Assembly (NCBI RefSeq): GCF_000003815.2
Contig: NC_049996.1
Coordinates: forward strand, 1-24,191
Source of the DNA: Branchiostoma floridae
Taxonomy: Eukaryota; Chordata; Leptocardii; Amphioxiformes; Branchiostomatidae
Direction of reading: 5' to 3'
Length of the DNA: 24,191 nt
Of this stretch, positions 9,155 to 18,629 are shown one piece after another. A program made the position numbers and the translations under genes. Each line of letters begins with the position of its first letter. The stretch's first letter is position 1. Below the pieces are notes generated by a model that saw nothing but the letters and a program-made list of their open reading frames with translations, was not told the DNA's origin and ran no database searches.

Positions 9155-12100
9155 GTATGTTATTGTTTTTACTGTTACAATGGATAGACTATGTTGATAT
9201 CATGGAAGGGGTATAAAGTACTTTAAATGCTATTGTAAAATCGCCAAAGACTTCCGTTTTATTATGATGAAGTGGAACAATTCAACACATGTACACAAAG
9301 AAACGTATTTGAAAAATGTCGTTTATGTCTGCGCCCTTTATGCTACGGGCTCATTTGCATACGGTGCCCGTAGGGGGTGTAGCCTCCCGGCCGGGCTCCG
9401 AAACCACAAATTTGTCCCTGGTGACTGTCCGATACCTCGGCGGTACCTCTTTGTACTTTCGCGGATAGGTCACGGTGTCTATTTGTCGCCGGGACCCGGG
9501 CTGATTTTAACTGCGAGTTTTAAAATTCCAGAGGCCCGGCCGTGCCCCAAAATAGCTCGGTAGCCACAAGTGTGTGTGTAGCCACAAGTGTGTGTCCCAA
9601 GGGGCAACGTACGGGTCACGCCCGAAAATGCAGAAAAACAACCCGTACACTACCAGTAAGGGCCCCTTTTTAAATGATTCTCTTTTTCAAATAAAAACAA
9701 TACTTCCATTTCTCATGTATTGAACAGAGACCGCCTATATCACAATAACACAGTTAATAATGAAATAAAAGTAATATAACCGTATTGTTTCTCTAATGTC
9801 ATGTAGACGTGGATGTTTCCTTATCAACAATTTATGACCTGGGGCCAATACACTACAGTCTATCAGGGTGTTCCAAAACCGATGGTGTCAAAACTTCGCC
9901 TCATCCAGCCGCCAGTTCAACCGTGCCTCCTCAACTATTCTATCCACTTCGACCAGACCACGTACCCAACCTACACGGAGGTTGTCGTCTTAAACAGGGA
10001 CCGCCTGTATCGCAAAGGAGACGTCCTTACCGTCAAGGTGGTGGCAAGAGACAAAGAAGGAAGGTCGAAGACGTACGGAGGAGACTTTTTCCGTGCCAGA
10101 CTGGTCAGCAGTGACCGTTCGCTACAGGCCAGTAGTGCCGGTCACGTCACTGACCATTGTAACGGTACCTACACCGTGCAGTTCCCACTGTACTGGGTTG
10201 GGAATATTTCAGTGAGTACATATTTTGTGCGGGACGGTGTAAAACTACCGTGTATTTTTTTTACCTTCGTCCAGAAGGTTTTTTCTGTGTTGTGTTTGTC
10301 TTTTTGTGAACAAAATAACTAGAAGAGCCTTGGATGGATCTTTATGATATCAAGAATATTAGTATGAGTTGGCAAGAGAAAGAAACGATAACATTGTATC
10401 ATGGCCCCCTAGCGGCTCTCTATAGTACGTCAGTGGAACTTCCGGTCTCGATATCGTGTTTTAGGCTTGAGTGCCTTTCTTGTTTCCAGTTAGTCCTTTT
10501 TTGCCGAGTATCTGCAAATTTCTTTTGAATGTGCTGTGCAGATTTCTTGATATGCTTTCGAAAAGCTCCAAAGCGACATATATACGCTGCTGTTGTCTTG
10601 AATGAGACGTTACTTTATCTACGTACCGCCAACTGCTTAACCTGTGTTTAAGTTGTTTCATTTTACATATTTCTACAGCAAGGCTAACGCAAAGAAATTA
10701 AACTTTCCCTTTGTGCATTTTCTTCATTGAAACACTTAACATCGCAAACGTTAGTTTTTTTTTCAAAATGTCTTGTTTTACATTAGATAAAGATCCAGCT
10801 TGTCCATCCAAGCGAGGCAGTGAAGGTTCTACAGAGCTTGCGACAAGTTCCGAACAAGAGAGACTTCCATTGCACCTTCGTCGATCGGAAAACCAAGGGC
10901 CAGTATACACAGCAATGCTTCAGCTCTAACAACCCCAGCCTACCACCCCACCGAAAGTGCGATTTCTCAAAACCAGAGGCAAACGGAACCTGGATTTGTG
11001 AGAAACCGGAGAAACTACCGTGTTCCGCCATCACAAAGTGTCGATGGAACCCAGATATGAGCAGGGTACGGGGCCTTGTGTCTCAAGAGGAAATAAAACT
11101 TTTCCAAAAGTAAGTCCTTGTGACACTCTCTCACCAGGGCAAAGGTCACTTATCAACGCATGCGCAGAGGGTCCATTTTTAGTTTAAAAACAAAGTAAAA
11201 AGTCTTTTTCTTTGAATGTGTCGGTACCACTAGCATTGGAGCTGGAATTTATGGTCAACTGTTGTTTGCATTTAATCATGTTGGAAAACCATACTTTTTA
11301 AGCCTTTACGCTCTAGAGGAAGGATGTAGTCACGTTTATAGTGCAGGGGGTCAAAAGTCATCATTGCTAGTAGATGCTACTGCCGTATGTAACATTCTGA
11401 TATGCTCTATATGGACACTTTAGAGGCAGAACTACTCCGTCGATGTTAGTTTTGGATAGACTAAATTTCAGGTAGGGGAATTTTGATAGCATACATTTTT
11501 TATACATTGTTGACTTCAACGCCACATAGGCCATATCTTGAGACAGAACTTGAAGTACACCCCAAGGAGCCCATACGAGTCCTTGAGACAGAACTGCCCA
11601 CACCAGAACACCTTCCAGCGTGTACCGGGAACACACGTGAGTCCGGAGCTTCGCTGGGACATTGGTCAGGCAAGGTGTGGAAGTCAGCTGTCTGTAATGT
11701 CCGAGTCTTCACTAAGGAAGACATCCGGCAATGCCTGGCTAACAAGACCGTGTACATGCAAGGTATGTGCCATTAACGTGTGGTGTGGTAGTCCACTGTA
11801 AGCATTACATTCGCAAGGAAGATCACGCTCTCATAGCTGTGTGATCGTCTCGAGATGTCTTGGAGGAGGAATCTTTATGATATTTAGTATGTTCTTAGAT
11901 GTGGATAAAAGGAACAAACGAATTGATTTAAGCCCTCTGGCTGCTTTTTACGGTGCTGCAGCGGAACGTCCGTTAGCTCTTACTAGGTTTTTGGTTTTAC
12001 CCATGAAGTTCATTTTTAGCTTTTCCTTTAGACTTTAATTAAAGGAGAATAATTGAAGAATAGATTGACGGAATACTGGAATCGTTACCTACCCTGGGAG

Positions 12101-15100
12101 CCAGACTCTAGCCAGGCCCAGCAGAGAATCTGTTCGACAGGAAAAGACAGTTCCAGCCCACTGCAGCCTACATCCCTGCTTGACACCACGGGATCCCCGG
12201 ATGTGCTTATCTAAGGTCCTCGGGAAGACTTGCGTTTGCTGTCGAACAGAATCTCTGCCGAGCCTGGCTAGAGTCTAGCCCCCAGGGTAGACGTAACCAC
12301 TCAATGCCAATTTGGTTAATTTAACAGTCTGAAAAGAAATCAAACCCAACCAATAGCATTCATTTTAGATTAGACGTCTCATTAGTTGATGACCCCTATT
12401 TCACTTAATGTCCACTTTGTTATTGTATACTATTCAGTATCATTATCATCATTGTACTTTCATGTATTTTTGCAATTAGCTTTCGGGCAAGAGTTTGCAA
12501 TAAAGATTTTTCTATAAATTTAAAAACAAAGCGAAGGCTAGCTATTCTACTATTTCTAACAAATCTATATACTAGATCAGTTTAGCTCCAGTTCAGCTAA
12601 AATATCCGGCTAGTACATATTTTTCCATTCCTATGACTCAGGTGACTCTACCATTAGGCAATGGAGCGAGCGTTTGCAGAAGGTAGTACCGCTGTACCAC
12701 GATAAAAGAACCACGGATTCACCAGGTTTGCCAATCTATTCTAAAGGTAGTTTAGGACTGCTATTGGTCTAACAACTGTCTTCAATACGTTATCAAATAA
12801 ACATCACGTAAAACGGTTACCTGAAAGCCTTATTTAACCCTATTTAGACGGGGGGGGGGGGTGCTTTTGAGGTCCGCGCCCATTTTCATGTCATATAACG
12901 CTAGAACGGCTTACGCTATTTCTAGAGCCACCAAATTTGGAGTTTTTCTAAAATCTTGTTGCCAACAATAATTATTTCACGAAGTTTTTCCATTTTTTCG
13001 TGTTGCATTTTTTCACGTTAATTTGCTATATTACCGCTATTTCTTGCATAAATAAAATGTAATGTTATTATATTTCAGCCATACCATAGGTATGGTGAAA
13101 TATATTGTATTCGTAATGTTTCTTTCTTTCTTTCTTTCTCCTGTCAAATCTTCAAATCGAATCAACTCCGCCATTTTTTAACCGATTGACTTGAAATTTG
13201 GCACAAAGGTAGAGTAAGCCAATACCCTCAGGTGTTTTTTTCATTTTTTTCATATCTGCCTTTAAAATGATTTTATTGAGGTTATTGTCAATTTTTATGT
13301 ATATTTCGGGCTCCTGTACCCTGGTATTACAGCTGAATGACATGAAATTTGATACAGAGGTGCCTTGATCATATGCTCACCTAGATTCAATAACAGTTTT
13401 GGCATACGGTACAACAAAATGCTTAATTTTGCGATTTTTGGCCATTTTTTGACCAAAAAAGGACATTTTTGGCCCCTGTAGCCTCGTTTTACAACCAAAT
13501 GATCTGAAATTTGGTATAAAAGTGCTCTTTAATTATGTGCACATAAATTCAATAAAAGTTTTCCCATACGGTACAACAAAATGCTTAATTTTGCGATTTT
13601 TTGACCAAAAAAGGACATTTTTGGCTCCTGTAGCCTCGTTTTACAACCAAATGATCTGAAATTTGGTATAAAAGTGCCCTTTAATTATGTGCACATAAAT
13701 TCAATAAAAGTTTTCCCATACGGTACAACAAAATACTTAATTTTGCGATTTTTGGCCATTTTTTGACCAAAAAAGGACATTTTTGGCTCCTGTAGCCTCG
13801 TTTTACAACCAAATGATCTGAAATTTGGTATAAAAGTGCCCTTCAATTATGTGCACATAAATTCAATAAAAGTTTTCCCATACGGTACAACAAATGCTTA
13901 ATTTTGCGATTTTATGGCCATTTTTTGACAAAATTTTGACATTTTTGGCTCCTGTTCCCTCGATTTACAACCTAATGACCCGTAAATTGGTAAAGGGGTG
14001 CTCTAGATATTTATTCAAATGACCCATGTATATTTTTTGGCATGGACCACTTTAAAATGATATATTTGTGGGTTTTTTGGTCATTTTTGAATGGCCAAAG
14101 GGGTCAACGACCTCAAGGCCTATTGTTGCATGAGGGAGATGGCTGAAATATGCTGTATTTGCTCTCAAGCAAATGTCGGCCTTTCTAGTTTAGAATATCT
14201 TTCATAATCAGATATCTATGAATTATGCTAATTTGATGACGTCATTAGCCAAAATACAAGATGGCGGACCATATGTTCAGATCAAGAATAGCTACCTTTT
14301 CATCCCTTAGAATTTGTAACTAGCTGGTATTTTTTCATAAAAGAATATGTGTTTAAGAATGTATTTAGTCTATTTCCATTGCCTTTTGCGATTATTTGTT
14401 GCAAAATAGTATTTTGGAAAATTCAGGGTGGTGGATATAATATGGCGGAGCCCAACTGGTATATTAGATGTGCATTGATGTTGCTATTGGCAAGTTGTAA
14501 AAAACATTATAATTCTGTTATCTACATTTGCTGATAAATCTTTTAGCATATCTTGAAGTTTTCTGGGAATACCCTTTTTCATGGGTCCAGCCAATATAAA
14601 AAACATGATGACGTCATAATTGCGTCATATTACGTCATGATAGCGTCAAAATTCTTAACATTTTCAGATGTGTACATCATTCCCTAAAAATTGGTGGTTA
14701 TTTATGATAAATCATTTAGGAGTTACAGGAGTCAGAACGGGAGGTCCTCAAAAGCCCCCCAAATCACCACGCATATAAAAACTGTCACAAGAACTAATTA
14801 TAACCCTGAACTGGTACATTTTTTGGGTTGCAGTGTTTCGAGTAAGAAACAACAACCAGTGGAACATCTCTGTTTGCTACCGTTTCCACAACGTTCCCGT
14901 TCAAGGAAGCCCTTGGGTTAATTTTCACGACTACCGTTACACTGCTGACGAGCTAGACGCCACTCAGGGAGGCCCAAATATCGTGATAGTCCTAAGTCTG
15001 TGGGCTCACTTTACTGCTGAGCCGTTGGACATGATTCGGTCTCGTCTGTACGCCATACGGGGCGCCATACACCGTCTCCTGCGCAGGAGTCCCGGCACGC

Positions 15101-15357
15101 GAGTTTTCGTGAGAACTGGAACAACGCGAGAACACAAGGGGGGAAAGTTCGAGTACTATCTGCTTGCCAGCGACTGGCTGGCTTACCAGATCACGGAGGT
15201 GATACGAGAGGTGTTCCGGGCGGATCCAGACGTGGTCGTGTTGGACACGTGGGACATGAGTGTTTGTCAGCCGGGGGAAGACTATATTCACCCAGATCAA
15301 ACAATGGTGGACAATCAACTAAACAGGCTGTTTTCTCATATATGCCCCAAGTACTAG
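9095..15357 (+). CDS. NXPE-family protein (neurexophilin + PC-esterase), right copy, intact
   Basis: Six exons: 9095-9154, 9807-10211, 10787-11109, 11530-11762, 12642-12725 and 14834-15357. The total is 1629 nt, 542 aa plus TAG, close to vertebrate NXPE proteins. The order is a signal/anchor (about residues 5-24), a neurexophilin-like domain (about 25-175: KTYGGDFFRARL, HVTDHCNGTYTVQF, LVHPSEAV), a Cys-rich NXPE linker (NGTWICEKPEKLPC, KCRWNP), then a PC-esterase/SGNH domain with GDSTIRQW (Ser343) and D518-Y-I-H521. N-glycosylation sequons (NYS, NGT, NIS, NKT) fit a secreted or Golgi-lumen protein. An in-frame stop lies upstream of the ATG (TCA AAC TAA), supporting this start. Inferred role: O-acyl transfer or removal on glycans, by analogy with NXPE1 and other SGNH/PC-esterases; the substrate is unknown. 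It is divergent to the left copy and shares all splice phases with it. No AATAAA is obvious within about 250 nt after the stop. Confidence 0.93.
9340..9660. other. GC-rich insertion in right-copy intron 1
   Basis: This CpG-rich block has no counterpart in intron 1 of the left copy, although sequence on its 5' side aligns between copies. It starts with a hairpin (CTACGGGC 9343-9350 with GCCCGTAG 9366-9373). Near its end are two 18-bp tandem units beginning TAGCCACAAGTGTGTG (9561-9595). Its origin is not recognised. Confidence 0.5.
9807..10211 (+). CDS. Right NXPE copy exon 2 (neurexophilin-like domain)
   Basis: 405 nt, phase 0 at both ends. The acceptor is CATGTAG and the donor gtgagt. It encodes TWMFPYQQFMTWGQY through LYWVGNIS, with RLYRKGDVLTVKVVARDKEG and KTYGGDFFRARL typical of NXPE N-terminal domains. 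Confidence 0.95.
10325..10470 (+). repeat. Dispersed repeat copy in right-copy intron 2
   Basis: GGATGGATCTTTATGATATC, then ATGGCCCCCTAGCGGCT and a TCAGTGGAACTTCCG end. It belongs to the same family as 16560-16745 and 19009-19185. It is absent from intron 2 of the left copy. Confidence 0.65.
10787..11109 (+). CDS. Right NXPE copy exon 3
   Basis: 323 nt, phase 0 in and phase 2 out. The acceptor is TTACATTAG and the donor gtaagt. It encodes IKIQLVHPSEAVKVLQS through QEEIKLFQ, with the Cys-rich NGTWICEKPEKLPC and KCRWNPDMSRV stretch. Confidence 0.94.
11530..11762 (+). CDS. Right NXPE copy exon 4
   Basis: 233 nt, phase 2 in and phase 1 out. The acceptor is CCACATAG and the donor gtatgt. It encodes PYLETELEVHPKEPIRV through CLANKTVYMQ, just before the GDS nucleophile. 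Confidence 0.93.
11855..11980 (+). repeat. Dispersed repeat copy in right-copy intron 4
   Basis: GAATCTTTATGATATTTAGT, then GCCCTCTGGCTGCTTT and GGTGCTGCAGCGGAACGTCC match the order of motifs in the family at 16560-16745 and 19009-19185, with more divergence. It is absent from the left copy. Confidence 0.6.
12092..12287. mobile_element. MITE with about 50-bp terminal inverted repeats in intron 4
   Basis: The left end CCCTGGGAGCCAGACTCTAG... GAATCTGTTCGACAG is mirrored by the right end (reverse complement CCCTGGGGGCTAGACTCTAG... GATTCTGTTCGACAG). TA lies at both edges (12090-12091 and 12288-12289), giving about 196 bp. The similarity extends a little outside (GTTAC / GTAAC), so the true edge may be further out. 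It is absent from the 121-bp intron 4 of the left copy. Confidence 0.8.
12300..12530 (+). other. Possible retroposon 3' tail in right-copy intron 4
   Basis: Extra sequence relative to the left copy, ending in GTTTGCAATAAAG and an AT-rich run. This is suggestive of the 3' end of a retroposed element, but no coding part is present. Confidence 0.3.
12642..12725 (+). CDS. Right NXPE copy exon 5 (GDS catalytic exon)
   Basis: 84 nt, phase 1 at both ends. The acceptor is GACTCAG and the donor gtttgc (weak). It encodes GDSTIRQWSERLQKVV and carries the predicted nucleophile Ser343. It was identified because an NXPE protein needs a GDS motif between exons 4 and 6, and because the left copy has the same 84-nt exon. 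Confidence 0.93.
13069..13104. repeat. 16-bp stem hairpin
   Basis: TATATTTCAGCCATACC and GGTATGGTGAAATATA pair across a 3-nt loop (ATA) with one bulged base. It lies just before the (TTTC)n run at about 13119-13138. Confidence 0.75.
13172..14110. repeat. Tandem repeat of about 162 bp in right-copy intron 5
   Basis: The clear units are 13327-13488, 13489-13640, 13641-13802 and 13803-13964. A degenerate unit lies on each side (from about 13172 and to about 14110). Each contains CTGAAATTTGGTATAAAAGT, then CATACGGTACAACAAAATGC and TTTGACCAAAAAAGGACATT. The second unit is 152 bp, having lost 10 bp at TGGCCATTTT. Units 2-4 are nearly identical in the centre, as expected for recent array growth. 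Confidence 0.95.
14237..14267 (+). promoter_or_regulatory. CRE-like TGACGTCA followed by YY1-like AAGATGGCGG
   Basis: TGACGTCA at 14237-14244 and AAGATGGCGG at 14258-14267, in intron 5 of the right copy. A similar pair occurs at 16053-16079 (CGACGTCA, AAGATGGCGG). These are motif matches only and may belong to a dispersed repeat. Confidence 0.35.
14609..14648 (+). promoter_or_regulatory. Four CGTCA half-sites at helical spacing
   Basis: CGTCA at 14612, 14623, 14633 and 14644, the first inside a full TGACGTCA. The spacings are 11, 10 and 11 bp. It lies about 190 bp before exon 6. These are motif matches only. Confidence 0.35.
14834..15357 (+). CDS. Right NXPE copy exon 6 (C-terminal esterase half)
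   Basis: 524 nt, phase 1 in. The acceptor is TTGGGTTGCAG; the stop is TAG at 15355-15357. It encodes VFRVRNNNQWNISV through FSHICPKY, with DTWDMSVCQ and DYIHP, the C-terminal Asp and His of the catalytic triad. Confidence 0.94.
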
Positions 15358-16440
15358 TATTGATAGTTAGAACATTTTTCGTAAACTTCGTAAAGAATTC
15401 GTTGTTGCTGGATCTTGCGGCTGTTGCTGCTTTTGCCGTGTATGAACATTTAATTGCAATATCATTGCTATTTGAGTAAATTTCCTTCATTTTTTCATCT
15501 GACATGAAAAAAATGACAAACCAAGTGAGGCAAGATTGAAGTTGGTGCGAAGCATCCGATAAAAACTTGAGTAAATCCTAAATGTTTCATTTGATTATTG
15601 TTTGGTACTTTATTCAAGCAAACAGCTTTGTAACTGTGCGTAAGTTACATCTTTGTTTGATTGTCTAAAGTCAAATATTTTAGGCATTGTGGTCTGGTTT
15701 CTGGGTGTAGTAGTTGAGTTTGCGACGTTTTGTAAAAATGGATTATAAGAAAAGTAAAGTGTGTTGTTGTGAATAATCTTTTGTAGTAAGCTACGGTTTT
15801 GCTAAGTGTAATACTAGTGAAAGGGAGTAGGGGCGGATACTGGTACATCGTACCGAAACCGGTTTTTTTCCTTGTTCGACCAGTCCGAAAAAAACGGACC
15901 TCAAAAAATCAGTAGACCAGATTTTGGGCCGAGTAGAAAATGCCTTGATTGTATTGGCTGGGGTTCACACGTTTTGGTGCTTAGCGGGACATGAAAGTAA
16001 CAAGGGCGAAGTAGAGTGAAAGTTTTTACATGAAGACAGGATTCGAAAACGCCGACGTCATGAAAATCCAAGATGGCGGTATATTTGAAGGCTACGACAT
16101 CTTCCGCTGGTGGCAATTTTTAAAAACCAGACTTTTGGACACTTGAGATATAGCAGGCTGCTGTGTGGGGTGAGTTCTTATGACCTGGAATGTTCACGGA
16201 CGAGATTATGCAACCCGGAACCTGCCTATTTCTACATTATCGCCAAAACAGATTCCTTTGTCGAAAATTGGACCATTGTTTTGAGTACTGCCAATTCACA
16301 GACAATTAGGTTCAGGTTCAGGTCTGGACAGGGACCTGATCCTCTGGACCTGAACAGTACATGTACTTGTCAGTGAATTTTTCTCTTCGCCAAGAAGAGT
16401 ATGTTTTTGTCGACTTGGGTCTGTATGTAGGTCAGCAGCA
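15358..16440. other. 3' flank of the right NXPE copy; no gene seen
   Basis: AT-rich sequence with no recognised exon. A CRE/YY1-like motif pair lies at 16053-16079, and an imperfect inverted repeat (GTTCAGGTC / GACCTGAAC) at about 16313-16356. Confidence 0.5.
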
Positions 16441-16441
16441 T

Positions 16442-16745
16442 ATAACTCGAGAAATTGTGGATGGAACTTTGTGATTTTTGTGTGTTTCAAGTGCGAAAAT
16501 GGTTTACCTGGCTCTTACCTACGGTGCTGTAGCGAGATTTGTATGTAAGCGCGTTTGTCTGTATGCAAGATAACTCAAGAACCCTTGAATGGATCCTGAT
16601 CATATTTGGTAGGTGGGTGGAGGTCAGGAAAACGAAGGTCAAGTTCGATAATGGGCCCCCTAGTGACTGCCTAAGGTACTGCAGCATAACTTTTAATTTT
16701 GACACTTTATGTTCTGGACATACTGTGGTCATGATTTTGAGTGGT
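16442..16745 (+). repeat. Dispersed repeat, two monomers, left of the LINE
   Basis: Monomers begin at 16442 (ATAACTCGAGAA) and 16570 (ATAACTCAAGAA). The second is full length: GGATCCTGATCATATTTGGT, AAGGTCAAGTTCGATAATGG, GCCCCCTAGTGACTGC, AAGGTACTGCAGC. It ends close to the point where the truncated LINE starts. Confidence 0.75.
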
Positions 16746-16769
16746 AGATAGCCCTTGGGCAGAGAGTAA

Positions 16770-18451
16770 GTGCTGTGGGATGACATCACACTGACAACTA
16801 CTTCCCATATAGAAGCCAGATGGATGCTATCTGAGCTGGACTACATGGCAACTTGGGCAAGAATGAAGTTCAAACCAAAGAAGTCCAGATGTATGATCAT
16901 CAAGAAAGGAAAGGTAACAAGTAGATTCAAGTTGGAAGTACAAGGCGAACCCATCCCGTCAATAGTAGGCAACCCAGTCAAGTGTTTGGGGAAGTGGTTC
17001 GATGACTCTCTGACTGATAGAAAGAATGCCAGCAGCACCGTAGCGCAGACAGAGGAGTGGCTTAGAAGAATTGAGAAGTCTGGATTGCCAGGCAAGTTCA
17101 AGGCTTGGCTATACCAACACGGATTACTCCCGAGGTTAATGTGGTTGCTGACCGTATATGAGATACCACTGACAAGCGTAGAAGAAATGGAAAGAAAGGT
17201 CAACAAACACCTTAGAAAGTGGCTAGGTGTTCCTCCAAGTTTCACAGCACTGGGTTTTTACTCTACAACAGGTCAGCTACAGCTCCCGTTGTCATCTGTA
17301 GTGGAGGAATACAAGGTGGCAAAGTGCAGAGTGGTCATGCAGTTAAGAGACTCCCAAGACAAGCAGATCAACCAGGCCGGAGTCACAACAAGGGCAGGGA
17401 GGAAGTTCAAGCCCGACTCAATGGTCTCACAGGCAGAAGGGATGCTGGTCTTGAGGGATATAGTTGGAATAACCAACATCGGAAGACAGGGCCTGGGATG
17501 TGCACATTTCAAACAGTGGGGAAAAGCCAACAGGAAAGAGAGGAGAGCACTGGTACAGGAGCAAGTTAGAAACTTAGAGGAAGAAAGGAGACGGGCCAAC
17601 GCCGTGGAGTTGGCAGCGCAAGGCGCATGGACGAAATGGAATCTCCCAAGCAGAAAAATCACATGGGCGGAGCTATGGAAGTTAGAGCCTTTCCGTGTAT
17701 CATTCATGCTTAGGTCCGTGTACGACACGCTACCCTCACCAGCAAACCTGTACAGATGGAAACTAATAGAAGACCCAGCTTGCAAGCTCTGTGGGGAAAG
17801 AGGAACAATGGCTCATATCCTCTCCAGCTGTAAAGTAGCCCTCGCCCAGGGCAGGTACCGGTGGCGCCATGACAAGGTGTTGTCGACCATTGCTAGCATT
17901 CTAGAAGTAGAGAGGAGGAAGAAGCGCCATGTGGAGGCGAAACGCGCGCCAGTCATGGCGTTCGTCAGAGAAGGTGAGAAGAGTCGTCGTCCTGCAACAG
18001 AAAGAGCAGCATCGAGCATACTACAGAAGGCGAGAGCATGGGAGCTGAAGGTAGATTTGGGAAGAAGGCTGCACTTCCCCTCAGTAGTCCAGACAAACTT
18101 ACGGCCTGACGCAGTACTATGGTCAGAAGAAGGGAAGAAGATCATACTGATCGAGCTAACAGTGCCGTGGGAGGAGAGGTGTGAGGAGGCACATGAGAGA
18201 GAGGCGAGCAAGTACCACGACTTGCTCCAGTGCTGCAGAGAGAAAGGATGGCAGTCGTGGCTGTTCCCAGTAGAAGTAGGGTGCCGAGGTTTCCCAGCTC
18301 AGTCTACATGGAAGCTACTAACAGCATTGGGAATAACGGGAAGAGCAAGAACGCAGTGCGTAGTATAGGAGAAACAGCGGAGGCTGCATCATGCTGGGTG
18401 TGGAGGAAAAGGGAGGAAGTTAGCTGGAAGCCGGGAGAAGCGGACGGGTAG
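16770..18451 (+). pseudogene. 5'-truncated LINE fragment: RT C-terminus, CCHC knuckle, restriction-like endonuclease
   Basis: The open frame 16770-18368 begins inside the reverse transcriptase at the catalytic -DD- motif (LWDDITLTTT) and has no ATG at its start. It continues with KSRCMIIKKGKV, KCLGKWFDDSL and GLPGKFKAWLYQHGLLPR (end of RT and thumb). A C338-x2-C341-x7-H349-x4-C354 zinc knuckle follows, then the GRYRWRHDKVL segment. A PD447...E462 region (RPDAVLW, IILIELTVPWEER) fits the PD-(D/E)xK-like endonuclease of R2/NeSL/HERO-type non-LTR elements. The frame ends at TAG 18368. The expected C-terminal tail (AVRSIGETAEAASCWVWRKR... to TAG 18451) continues in another frame, so there is a frameshift around 18335-18355. 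The RT palm motifs upstream of the DD are absent; the upstream DNA is an unrelated dispersed repeat. The copy cannot be autonomous. HERO is the likeliest clade, but I am not sure of it. Confidence 0.85.
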
Positions 18452-18512
18452 TGGGTTGGCCACCACTGCTGGACCCGACAGAAGGAGGATGTTACGGATA
18501 AGGGTCGAAACA
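18452..18512 (+). mobile_element. Probable 3' UTR of the LINE fragment, cut by the gap
   Basis: The GC-rich stretch directly after the displaced stop resembles the short 3' UTR of this LINE type (GTGGGTTGGCCACCACTGC... GGGTCGAAACA). It runs into the N gap, so the end of the element and any target duplication are hidden. Confidence 0.5.
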
Positions 18513-18612
18513 NNNNNNNNNNNNNNNNNNNNNNNNNNNNNNNNNNNNNNNNNNNNNNNNNNNNNNNNNNNNNNNNNNNNNNNNNNNNNNNNNNNNNNNN
18601 NNNNNNNNNNNN
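18513..18612. other. Assembly gap of 100 N
   Basis: Exactly 100 N, a conventional placeholder for a gap of unknown size. It lies just after the LINE 3' end, where repeats make assembly hard. Confidence 0.99.
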
Positions 18613-18629
18613 GCATCATTGATGTATTT

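Noticed and set aside
13172-14110. CRISPR-like array
   Set aside because: Whole 162-bp units repeat, with no short repeats separated by unique spacers, in a eukaryotic intron.
16841-18211. Minus-strand open frames opposite the LINE
   Set aside because: They are shadows of the long plus-strand frame, which carries clear RT and endonuclease motifs.
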